From Elusimicrobiota bacterium (lineage in GTDB: Bacteria; Elusimicrobiota; Endomicrobiia; CG1-02-37-114; JAHJSO01): a DNA stretch of 20,015 nucleotides. Every line of letters begins with the position of its first letter. The stretch's first letter is position 1. A program made the position numbers and the translations under genes. Positions 1 through 7,140 of this stretch are shown here, in pieces. Under the pieces are notes generated by a model. It did no database searches, was not told the DNA's origin, and saw only the letters and a list, made by a program, of their open reading frames with translations. The stretch is from the NCBI GenBank assembly GCA_018830385.1, contig JAHJSO010000226.1, positions 1 through 20,015 on the forward strand, written 5' to 3'.

Positions 1-1141
1 GGCGCAAGAGTTATCCCCCGGTACATTCCATGACGATCTCGCGTATTATTACAGGGTCAGCGAAAAGCAGGACCTAAGTCCCAACGACAGGTATTACATC
101 CTCCTGAAAATAAAAAATAAATACAAGAACACGAACATAAACATTTCAAAACTGGAAACAGAAATTGATAAACTGAAGGTTGAAAAGAGCAAACTGATTG
201 ACGGCCAGACGGCTGTCGCACCTGAACTTCCGAAGAACAGCCAGCCCCCGGTCCTGCCCCAGACAATGCCTCAGTCCCGGACATCCTCACCGCCCGTGGA
301 CAAGAAATACAAAATTGAACAGGGAGACATCCTTGCCATCAACGTAACGCCGGCTGAAGAGGTTTCAAGGGAAGTAATAGTCAAGCCGGACGGGACTATC
401 TCGTTGCCGCTCGTCGGCAGCATTAAGGCGGAAGGCATGACTGCCGAAGAACTTTCAAGGATGCTTGAGAAGAATCTTTCAGTTTACATTACAGGCCCGA
501 AGGTCTCAATAAACATGAAGCATTTCAGCAGGAGACAGATTTTTGTAATGGGCCAGATAAACAGGGCGGGGGCGTATGAATTCAGGCCGGGGTTGCGTAT
601 TTTTGAACTAATTTCCATTGCAGGAGGCCTCGGGAAAGAGGCATCTGCAAAGAATATCAGGGTGCACCGCGGCGAGAGGGAAAACAGGAAGACATTTACC
701 GTGAACCTTGACGAGGTAATAAAATCAGGCGACCTGTCAAAGGATTTTGCCCTTGAATCGGGGGACATAATTGAAATCCCGAGAGAGCCGAAAAGTGTTT
801 CTGTGATAGGGGCAGTAAATTCGCCGGGCGTGTATGAATGGCACGGGGGTATGCGCGTGCTGGATGCAATCTCTGCTGCAAAAGGACATTCCGAAATTGC
901 AAGTTTAGGGGCGGTGAGGGTTTTCCGGGAGACATCCGAAGGCAAAAAAAGATTAAAGATAGTCCCCGTGAATAAAGTGCTGGCAGGGAACACACAGCAC
1001 GATATTGACCTTGAGCCGGGAGACATTGTATATGTGCCGAAAAGGGCGCTTGCCACAGGCCAGTGGTTTGTCCAGACCGTTCTGCCGTGGCTTTCGCTGA
1101 TATCTTTGGTTCTTGTAATTATTGCCTATACTCCGAAATAG
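1..1141 (+). CDS. Polysaccharide export protein with SLBB domains (Wza/GumB-like), 5'-truncated by the window
   Basis: Outer-membrane exit component for an exopolysaccharide or capsule. The frame is open from base 2 to the TAG at 1139-1141 with no stop, so the gene starts upstream of the window; the Met at 266 is internal. Seen in order: a charged, coiled-coil-like stretch (about 140-200, ISKLETEIDKLKVEKSKL), a Pro-rich linker (220-300), a Poly_export domain (from about 302, KIEQGDILAINV), two SLBB repeats (about 533-632, FVMGQINRAGAYEFRPG; about 791-890, VIGAVNSPGVYEWHGG), and a hydrophobic C-terminal helix (about 1066-1131). That helix fits the membrane-crossing end of Wza-type proteins. 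The ~90-residue region before Poly_export is not typical of plain Wza. The signal peptide, if any, lies outside the window. The gene sits 35 nt before the co-polymerase/kinase gene, so the two are very likely co-transcribed. Confidence 0.92.
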   Translation, partial: AQELSPGTFHDDLAYYYRVSEKQDLSPNDRYYILLKIKNKYKNTNINISKLETEIDKLKVEKSKLIDGQTAVAPELPKNSQPPVLPQTMPQSRTSSPPVDKKYKIEQGDILAINVTPAEEVSREVIVKPDGTISLPLVGSIKAEGMTAEELSRMLEKNLSVYITGPKVSINMKHFSRRQIFVMGQINRAGAYEFRPGLRIFELISIAGGLGKEASAKNIRVHRGERENRKTFTVNLDEVIKSGDLSKDFALESGDIIEIPREPKSVSVIGAVNSPGVYEWHGGMRVLDAISAAKGHSEIASLGAVRVFRETSEGKKRLKIVPVNKVLAGNTQHDIDLEPGDIVYVPKRALATGQWFVQTVLPWLSLISLVLVIIAYTPK

Positions 1142-1163
1142 GAATACCGGCAGCAATCAACAT

Positions 1164-1170
1164 GGAGGAG
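1164..1170 (+). promoter_or_regulatory. Ribosome-binding site that sets a TTG start
   Basis: GGAGGAG lies 6 nt before the TTG at 1177. The only nearby ATG (1162) runs into a stop after four codons, so this Shine-Dalgarno supports the TTG as the real start of the kinase gene. Confidence 0.75.
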
Positions 1171-1176
1171 ATTTAA

Positions 1177-3066
1177 TTGGAACAATACGGGCTGACCGTC
1201 TATGATTACTGGCGTATAATAAGACGCAGGAAATTCATAATATTTTTCAGCGTAGTGAGCGTCCTAATTTTCACCTGGATTTTTACGAACCTGCAGACCC
1301 AGGTATATCAGGCGACGGTGGTAGTTAAGGTTGAACCATCTCTTATTGTTCCCGGCGTTTCAACCGAGTTGTTAGGGTGGGACATGCTTGCCGCAATAAA
1401 CACCGAGGTGAAGATAATAAAGAGCGCCGTGGTGGCTAAAAGGACGGCGTTAAAACTCGGGCTGCTTCCCCCTGTTATAACCGAAGAAGAACAAAATTCA
1501 ATAATAGCGAACGTGCAATCAAAGATAGAGGCGGAAAGGGTAAGCGACACAAACCTTATAAAAATAATGAGCACGGGCGCCGACCCCGATGAGTTATACA
1601 AATTAGCGAACGTCACGGCGGAGGTTTACATAGAAAAGGGTATTGAAGACAGGACGAGGAGGGCAAGGGAGTTAAGGGAGTTTATAGAAACGCAGCTGAC
1701 GGATGCAGGACAGAAATTGAAAGAGTCGGAGGAGAAACTAAGAAAATGGACGGAACAGACGGGCGCCACTGGGATGGGGGGACACCTTGCCCTGCAGGCC
1801 GTGAACCTTCAGACACGGCAGGCGGACCTGCTTAAAAAATACACCGCGAAACACCCTGACGTCGTTGAAATAAAAAAGCAGATTAAAACAATTGAAGACC
1901 AGATGAGGCAACTGCCGAGGGAGGAACTGGAATACGCCCGCCTGATTCGCGACGCAAAACTGAATGAGGAACTCTACACCCTCCTTGCAAAGAGGCACAA
2001 AGAGGCGCAGATATCAGAGGCGGACAGGGTCCAGAGTGCGTTTATTGTGACGCCCGCAACGAGGCCGTCTTACCCGATAAAACCCAACAAGATTATGAAT
2101 ATTACTCTTGGAGGCCTGGTGGGTATTTTCGTCGGGTTTATCTTTGCGCTTGTTACCGAGCACATAGACACGTCTATCGGGACCATAGAGGAACTTGAAA
2201 CATACCTGCAGTTGCCTGCGATAGGGATAATACCGCACATAGCGGGGGTGTCTAGAATAGGGGGGTTCAGGATTGATGCGGGGTTGTTCCGCAGGGCGGA
2301 CGACGTTGACGATATAAGAAGAAAACTCATTGTCTCCCACTCAACAAAATCTCCTTTTGTAGAGGCGTATCACACGCTCAGGACAAATATAAAATTTGTG
2401 AAAGAGGAAATGACCGGGCCAGGCGCCAGCATCCTGGTTACCTCATCCGGGGTAAGCGAGGGGAAAACGTTGACTGCAATAAACTTTGCGCTTGCTGCCT
2501 CGCAAGTAGGCATAAAGACCCTGTACCTGGAACTGGACCTCCGCCGGCCGACCGTTCATAAAATTTTTGGAATTAAGAGAGCACCTGGTTTCAGCGACTG
2601 CATCCTCGGAAAGAAAAGATGGACGGACATCCTCCGCGGCACGACCGATTTCCTGATGGGAGAAATCGCACTGGATAAAATCATCAGGAGCCCGGGGCTT
2701 GAAAACCTGAAAATTATTCCGTGCGGCTCAATACCGCCAAACCCGGTTGACACGTTGAACTCGCCGTTTGTGGGAGAGGTGCTGGACGAGATGCGCCGGA
2801 GTTTTGAACTGATTGTCTGCGACTGCCCGCCCGTCCTGCTATTTGCGGATTCGCTTATCCTGTCAAAACACGTGAACTCGGTTATAATAGTTTACAGGGT
2901 AGGCAGGATAGCCCGCGGGGCGCTGAAGAGGACAAAGGAGCAATTGGTGTCCGCAAAGGCAAACGTTTTAGGGGTTGTTCTGAATGACATAAAGGCAAGC
3001 GAGATGGAACCGAGATACGGATATTATTACGATTACAAGTATTACGCGGATGCGGAAAAGAAATAG
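1177..3066 (+). CDS. Wzz-type polysaccharide co-polymerase fused to a bacterial tyrosine kinase (BY-kinase, Wzc/CapAB-like)
   Basis: Inner-membrane protein of 629 aa that sets chain length and, through autophosphorylation, controls polysaccharide assembly. Seen: TM1 (about 20-37), a periplasmic Wzz/GNVR region with coiled-coil stretches (about 150-290), a Pro-rich segment (PSYPIKPNK) before TM2 (about 309-328), then a cytoplasmic kinase domain. SPFVEAYHTLRTNIKF is the usual BY-kinase entry motif. The Walker A-like loop is SSGVSEGKT (K430), Walker A' is LELDLRRP (E452, D454), and Walker B is IVCDCPP (D549). The tail has seven Tyr between 614 and 623 (YGYYYDYKYY), the expected autophosphorylation cluster. 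Deviations: Glu replaces the first Asp of Walker A', and Cys replaces the usual Thr/Ser in Walker B. The start is TTG with a strong SD. The last 25 bp overlap the 3' end of the opposing nfnB. Confidence 0.93.
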   Translation: MEQYGLTVYDYWRIIRRRKFIIFFSVVSVLIFTWIFTNLQTQVYQATVVVKVEPSLIVPGVSTELLGWDMLAAINTEVKIIKSAVVAKRTALKLGLLPPVITEEEQNSIIANVQSKIEAERVSDTNLIKIMSTGADPDELYKLANVTAEVYIEKGIEDRTRRARELREFIETQLTDAGQKLKESEEKLRKWTEQTGATGMGGHLALQAVNLQTRQADLLKKYTAKHPDVVEIKKQIKTIEDQMRQLPREELEYARLIRDAKLNEELYTLLAKRHKEAQISEADRVQSAFIVTPATRPSYPIKPNKIMNITLGGLVGIFVGFIFALVTEHIDTSIGTIEELETYLQLPAIGIIPHIAGVSRIGGFRIDAGLFRRADDVDDIRRKLIVSHSTKSPFVEAYHTLRTNIKFVKEEMTGPGASILVTSSGVSEGKTLTAINFALAASQVGIKTLYLELDLRRPTVHKIFGIKRAPGFSDCILGKKRWTDILRGTTDFLMGEIALDKIIRSPGLENLKIIPCGSIPPNPVDTLNSPFVGEVLDEMRRSFELIVCDCPPVLLFADSLILSKHVNSVIIVYRVGRIARGALKRTKEQLVSAKANVLGVVLNDIKASEMEPRYGYYYDYKYYADAEKK

Positions 3067-4466
3067 GATACGATGCTCCGGGCAGCCCTCTTGCCCATGC
3101 CCATCGCTTCAATAACTGTCCCTTCCCCTCCGACGATGTCACCCCCCGCAAACACCTTCTTTATTGATGTTTCCATCGTGTCGGGGTTCACCCTGATACT
3201 GCCGTCACCGGCGGTTTCCAGCCCGGCGGTAACCCTCTGGATAACAGGATTGGGTTTAAGCCCCATTGCAATGATTACGGTGTCCGCAGGTAGAACAAAT
3301 TCAGAACCGCGGACAGGTACGGGCGACTGCCTGCCGGAAGAGTCCTTCTCTCCGAGCGTGCATTTTAGACATTTAACGCCCGTTACGTATCCGTTTTTAT
3401 CTCCGGTAAATTCTACCGGCTGGGTCAAAAATGTAAATTTTATTCCTTCCTCTTTTGCGTGCCGAATCTCCGCCAGGCGCGCAGGCATTTCCTTTTCTGT
3501 CCTCCGGTATAATATTGTGACGTCACAGCCCAGACGCAGGGCTGACCTTGCAGCGTCCATTGCCGTGTTGCCCCCGCCTATGACCGCGACATTTTTTCCC
3601 GTGTTTATTGGCGTGTCGTATTTCCCGGGGTCGTTGCCGCCCATGAGATTTATTCTCGTTAAAAACTCATTCGCCGAATAAATCCTGCAGAGGTTTACCC
3701 CGGGTGCGCCCGGAAAAACGGGCAGTCCGGCGCCTGTTCCGATGAAGATTGAAGAATATCCCATTTTGAATAAGTCATCCAGCGTCCGGAGTTTGCCGAT
3801 TATCGCATTGCAGATAATCTCAACCCCTAACGATTTAACATATTGAATCTCCCGCTCAATAATATTTTTCGGCAGGCGGAATGAGGGTATGCCGTATCTT
3901 AAAACGCCCCCGGGTTCGTGCAGCGCCTCAAAGATGGTAACGCTGACCCCTGCTTTTGCAAGGTCGGCGGCGCAGGTGAGCCCTGCAGGGCCTGACCCGA
4001 CGACGGCGACCTTCTTTTTACCGTCAGCAACGGTTTTTTCGTCCGGTGGATGTTTGCCGTCCGTTTCGGTTTTCGGGCAGTCCTCCCCGCCCGCGTTGCT
4101 TATCTCCCAATCAGCAGCGAATCTTTCCAGACATCCGATTGCGACGGATAACCCGCCCTTTTTGCCTAACACGCATTTTATTTCACACTGGGTCTCTTGC
4201 GGGCATACCCTGCCGCATACACCCGGGAGGTTATTCTTTTCCTTCAGGGTTTTTATCGCCCCGGAAAAATTCTTTTCGGCAATCTCTTTTATGAATTTAG
4301 AGATGTCTATGCCGACCGGGCACCCTTCAATGCACTTTGGTTTCTTGCACCGGATGCACCTGGCCGCTTCCATTATTGCCTGCTGTTCCGTATATCCGAG
4401 GGCGACCTCAGTAAAGTTATTTTTTCTTTCTGCCGCAGGGGCTTCAGGCATCTTATTTCTTGTCAT
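3042..4466 (-). CDS. nfnB: NADH-dependent reduced ferredoxin:NADP+ oxidoreductase, large subunit (NfnB; often annotated as glutamate synthase small chain, GltA/SudA)
   Basis: A 474-aa cytoplasmic flavoprotein. With NfnA it couples NADH and reduced ferredoxin oxidation to NADP+ reduction by flavin-based bifurcation. Seen: two Cys groups for [4Fe-4S] clusters (C37, C40, C45, C49 and C84, C88, C94, C98), an FAD dinucleotide fold (VVGSGPAG, 157-162), a second Rossmann motif for NADP(H) (VAVIGGGNTA, 293-302, followed by ILYRR), and the family C-terminus (GGDIVGGEGTVIEAMGMGK). The N-terminus (KMPEAPAAERKNNFTEVALGY) fits the usual family start, which supports the ATG at 4466. It overlaps nfnA by 14 bp, consistent with coupled translation. 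The partner gene next door favours NfnB over glutamate synthase or sulfide dehydrogenase, though family names are mixed. Its last codons overlap the convergent kinase gene. Confidence 0.9.
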   Translation of the reverse strand: MTRNKMPEAPAAERKNNFTEVALGYTEQQAIMEAARCIRCKKPKCIEGCPVGIDISKFIKEIAEKNFSGAIKTLKEKNNLPGVCGRVCPQETQCEIKCVLGKKGGLSVAIGCLERFAADWEISNAGGEDCPKTETDGKHPPDEKTVADGKKKVAVVGSGPAGLTCAADLAKAGVSVTIFEALHEPGGVLRYGIPSFRLPKNIIEREIQYVKSLGVEIICNAIIGKLRTLDDLFKMGYSSIFIGTGAGLPVFPGAPGVNLCRIYSANEFLTRINLMGGNDPGKYDTPINTGKNVAVIGGGNTAMDAARSALRLGCDVTILYRRTEKEMPARLAEIRHAKEEGIKFTFLTQPVEFTGDKNGYVTGVKCLKCTLGEKDSSGRQSPVPVRGSEFVLPADTVIIAMGLKPNPVIQRVTAGLETAGDGSIRVNPDTMETSIKKVFAGGDIVGGEGTVIEAMGMGKRAARSIVSYFFSASA

Positions 4467-5319
4467 TTAATTTTTTTATTGCCTCCCGCTCCTGCCCGGA
4501 AAAAAGTTTAACGCGGTTTTCAAGTTCATCCCAGTTTATGTCATCTCCGTCAAATTCAGGTCCGTCAACACATGCAAATTTCATTTTTCCCGAAACGGTT
4601 ACCCTGCAACTGCCGCACATGCCCGTACCGTCAATCATAATGGGGTTAAGGGAAACAACGGTTCTTATGCCTGCCTCTTTTGCAATTTCACAAACCCTTT
4701 TCATCATGAGAACCGGCCCCGCAGAATAAACGAGCGAAATCCCTCCGCTCCCCGGCGCCGTCACAAGTTTTTTAAGAACGTCCGTTACGAACCCCTTGTC
4801 TCCCGCAGTCCCGTCGTCGGTAGCGATGAAGAGCCGGTCGCCCGCCTTTTTAAAATCGTCCAGAAGTATCAGCATTGACGCCGACCTCGCCCCGACAATG
4901 ACGTCCACCGTATTGCCTTTTGATTTAAGCGCCCCGCACACCGGAAGGACTTCCGCGGCCCCGACTCCGCCCGCCACGACTACCACATTCCCATAATACA
5001 TTATTTCAGCCGCTTTGCCTAATGGACCTGCGATGTCATGCAGGGCATCCCCGGGTTTGAGACGTCCGAGCAGAGTGGTAGTAACCCCTACTTCCTGGAA
5101 TACGATTGTAAGAATGCCCGTGGCAGGGGTTTTTTTAGCAACGGTCAGGGGGATTCTCTCCCCGTTCTTATGGACCCTTATAATTACAAACTGTCCCGGC
5201 TGAATTTTCCGTGCGATTTCAGGCGAGAACACTTCAATTTGTTTGATTTTTTCTGCAAGCGGCAGGATGCTTATGATGTTATTCTTTTTCAAGTTCAATG
5301 TTCCAGTAAACGCTGTCAA
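4453..5319 (-). CDS. nfnA: NADH-dependent reduced ferredoxin:NADP+ oxidoreductase, small subunit (NfnA; ferredoxin-NADP+ reductase/SudB-like)
   Basis: FAD/NAD-binding subunit of the Nfn complex. Seen: an FNR-type FAD-binding barrel (PGQFVIIRV, then RIPLTV), a pyridine-nucleotide fold (VVVVAGGVGAAEVLP), and a C-terminal [2Fe-2S] motif. In 288-aa numbering that motif is D230, C235, C238 and C250. The D-x4-C-x2-C-x11-C spacing matches the Asp-plus-three-Cys ligand set known for NfnA. The start is uncertain: the longest frame begins at TTG 5319, overlapping the HNH gene by 41 bp. TTG 5292, or TTG 5298, gives an N-terminus closer to family length, and a weak GGA sits 9 nt before 5292. No start has a good SD, so translation is probably coupled to the HNH gene upstream. 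It overlaps nfnB by 14 bp. Confidence 0.9.
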   Translation of the reverse strand: MTAFTGTLNLKKNNIISILPLAEKIKQIEVFSPEIARKIQPGQFVIIRVHKNGERIPLTVAKKTPATGILTIVFQEVGVTTTLLGRLKPGDALHDIAGPLGKAAEIMYYGNVVVVAGGVGAAEVLPVCGALKSKGNTVDVIVGARSASMLILLDDFKKAGDRLFIATDDGTAGDKGFVTDVLKKLVTAPGSGGISLVYSAGPVLMMKRVCEIAKEAGIRTVVSLNPIMIDGTGMCGSCRVTVSGKMKFACVDGPEFDGDDINWDELENRVKLFSGQEREAIKKLNDKK

Positions 5320-5875
5320 TAAATTTCTGCCAGGATGATTTTACTTTAGCAGGGCTTTTCAGAATTAACGAGAGGCATGGGTTTACCGCAGGACGGTTCG
5401 GTTTGATTTTAAGTTTCATCCCTGCCTCTTCAAGCAGGAAACTACCCTTTTTAAGGTTGCATGAGATACAGGAAGTTACCACATTTTTCCAGTCGGTCCT
5501 ACCTCCGCGGGAGCGCGGGACAACGTGGTCAAGGTTTAATTGTGTCGGAGGTAACTTTTTACCGCAGTAACAGCACTTGTAGTTGTAGTGTTCGTATATG
5601 TTTCGTCTTGTGAATTTCACGTCCCTGAAAGGCACCCTGTCGTAGAATTTCAGGGCGATGACCTCTGGTATGGCGATTCTCAATGCAGGGGTTTTTACAA
5701 ACCCGCCCGGGTGGGCCTTTATATACCGGGAGATTTCACACCAGTCACCGAAGGAATACGTCTTGTATTCTTCGTCAACGACGGATGCCCTGTCCATATA
5801 GACAAGACGCAGAGCCCTCCGCCATGTAGTAATCTGTATTGCAAAAAAGTTTCTGTTTAATACAAGGACATCCAT
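5279..5875 (-). CDS. HNH endonuclease family protein
   Basis: A 198-aa protein of the widespread stand-alone HNH family, whose cellular role is mostly unknown. The nuclease core is clear: zinc-binding Cys pairs C101/C104 (KCCYCGKK) and C136/C139 (SCISCN), with the ββα-metal residues D116-H117 (NLDHVVPRSRGG), N131 (WKNVV) and N140. The N-terminal ~95 residues (VLVLNRNFFAIQ, WRRALRLVY, VDEEY) are typical of this family rather than of homing or CRISPR HNH enzymes. The ATG at 5875 has no recognisable SD, but a 36-codon ORF stops 2 nt before it, suggesting coupled translation. Its 3' end overlaps the nfnA frame, placing it in the nfn transcription unit. No toxin, phage or restriction partner is visible. 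Nuclease activity is inferred from intact motifs only. Confidence 0.88.
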   Translation of the reverse strand: MDVLVLNRNFFAIQITTWRRALRLVYMDRASVVDEEYKTYSFGDWCEISRYIKAHPGGFVKTPALRIAIPEVIALKFYDRVPFRDVKFTRRNIYEHYNYKCCYCGKKLPPTQLNLDHVVPRSRGGRTDWKNVVTSCISCNLKKGSFLLEEAGMKLKIKPNRPAVNPCLSLILKSPAKVKSSWQKFIDSVYWNIELEKE

Positions 5876-5877
5876 TG

Positions 5878-5988
5878 TTAAGTTATTCTTGATTTAGTCG
5901 ATTTTCTGACATGGCGCACATCTGTTTCTTCTTTTGTTTTGATTTTTTCGGGTCTTTCAATAAAGTGAGCAATCGGGGATAACTTCAT
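5878..5988 (-). CDS. Small ORF (36 aa), highly charged, coupled to the HNH gene
   Basis: The ATG at 5986-5988 opens a frame to the TAA at 5878-5880. The peptide begins MKLSPIAHFIERPEK and ends RKSTKSRIT. It is basic and charged, with no membrane segment. I do not recognise it. Two things argue for it: the stop is separated from the HNH ATG by only two bases (TAA-CA-ATG), and the HNH gene lacks its own SD. Against it: there is no SD near its ATG and it is short. A TATATT lies 2 nt before the ATG on the coding strand, so a leaderless transcript is possible but weakly supported. The rest of the 257-bp gap (5989-6132) holds no gene I can support and no clear terminator for the PorV-like gene. Confidence 0.35.
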   Translation of the reverse strand: MKLSPIAHFIERPEKIKTKEETDVRHVRKSTKSRIT

Positions 5989-6132
5989 CTAATATAGTGG
6001 GCAAAATTATCCTATTAACTTTAATTCTGCCACCCAAAATGCTCCACTTTTTTCCTTTCTTCCGTAATAAAGCAAAAATCTTAATCTGTCTGTACTACCC
6101 ACTCTTTTAGAAAGACCTAAATAATGGAATGA

Positions 6133-7104
6133 TTAAAATCTTGCAGAAAAACTTATTCTGTGTGTATCACCAAGTAAACCATATGGCACAAATGAATAAT
6201 CCATCTGGTAGTTGGTGAAGAGTTTCAAGCCAAGCCCTGCTCCAAAGCCTGTGAAATTTGTCTTATCTATATTATCTTGTGTTATTATGTCTTTATTTGA
6301 TATTACACCTTCTATTAACTTACCTGCATATCCTGCTCGTAGTGCTAATATATTTACTGGACAATATTCTGTCCCTACACTTACTATTGTTCTTCCTTCG
6401 TATATTTGTTGTTTTATATCAACTGCTACTGTTATTGCACTTATAGTGTAGCCGAGTCCTGCTGTAACGGTTAATGGCAGATTGTATCCTTCTGAGATAA
6501 ATTTCATCTGTGGACCTATGTTCTGTATTGATAGCCCTGCTTTCAGGTTGTTTATTGGTGTCTGGTAAAGTGTTCCTAAATCTATTGCTACTCCCTGTGC
6601 TGTGTGGTTTTCTATGTTTTGCTGAATGATCTTAAGATTTAATCCTGCTGAGAGTGATTTTGAAAGTTCTGGCATGACTTTACTATAACTCAATGTTACT
6701 GCAAGGTCATTTGCAGAAAATGGATTGGTTCTTTGACGATTCACATCTCTACCTTCTATTTCTCCTTGAGATAAATATATTACACTCCCTGCAACAACTC
6801 CTGACTTGAGAGGGTGAGCATAACTAATAAAGTCAAGTTTTGTATCTACTAACCATTCTGTATGCATTGCTGAGATTTCTCTTTTGCTTAATTGTGCAAG
6901 TCCTGCTGGATTCCAGTGTATTGCTGTTACATCGGTTGCTACAGCGGTAAATGCAGAACCCATTCCTATTGGACGAGCACCTATGCCAATATTAAGAAAC
7001 GAAGCACCTGTTGTTTCTGAAAAACAGTTAGCAATTGTAAAACAGAATAATAGTAAAGTTACAGTTGATAACACTGAAATTTTTTTGATAATGTTTCTGT
7101 TCAT
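6133..7104 (-). CDS. PorV/PorQ-family outer-membrane beta-barrel protein (UPF0164/FadL-like)
   Basis: A 323-aa secreted barrel. Seen: a signal peptide (basic MNRNIIKK, hydrophobic 9-25, likely cleavage near 29), then the family hallmark GARPIGMGSAFTAVATD (42-58) followed by WNPAGLAQL (64-72). The body has alternating beta-strand patterns, and the chain ends in an aromatic strand (HRISFSARF), the usual BAM signal. PorV proteins in Bacteroidetes are shuttle components of type IX secretion, binding the C-terminal domain of cargo. Relatives in candidate phyla are numerous and mostly untested. Here the gene lies 36 nt downstream of a large protein with such a C-terminal tail, so a cargo-partner relation is a reasonable inference. 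An SD-like AGGT sits about 9 nt before the ATG. Codon use is AT-rich, unlike the nfn genes to the left. Confidence 0.85.
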   Translation of the reverse strand: MNRNIIKKISVLSTVTLLLFCFTIANCFSETTGASFLNIGIGARPIGMGSAFTAVATDVTAIHWNPAGLAQLSKREISAMHTEWLVDTKLDFISYAHPLKSGVVAGSVIYLSQGEIEGRDVNRQRTNPFSANDLAVTLSYSKVMPELSKSLSAGLNLKIIQQNIENHTAQGVAIDLGTLYQTPINNLKAGLSIQNIGPQMKFISEGYNLPLTVTAGLGYTISAITVAVDIKQQIYEGRTIVSVGTEYCPVNILALRAGYAGKLIEGVISNKDIITQDNIDKTNFTGFGAGLGLKLFTNYQMDYSFVPYGLLGDTHRISFSARF

Positions 7105-7140
7105 TGATTTTCTACCTCTACAGTAGTTTCTTGCTCACTA

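Noticed and set aside
3042..4466. Reading this gene as the glutamate synthase small chain
   Set aside because: No large glutamate synthase subunit is adjacent, whereas an NfnA-type partner with the D/C/C/C [2Fe-2S] motif overlaps it. NfnB fits better, although the protein alone would not settle it.
3073..4470. Long open frames on the + strand opposite nfnB
   Set aside because: They mirror the codons of nfnB, show no domain or SD, and nfnB has all its cofactor motifs.
5996..6053. Possible terminator: AGTGGGCA ... TGCTCCACT followed by a T run on the + strand
   Set aside because: The loop is 36 nt, the stem has a bulge, and no + strand gene precedes it. On the - strand the hairpin is not followed by a T run.
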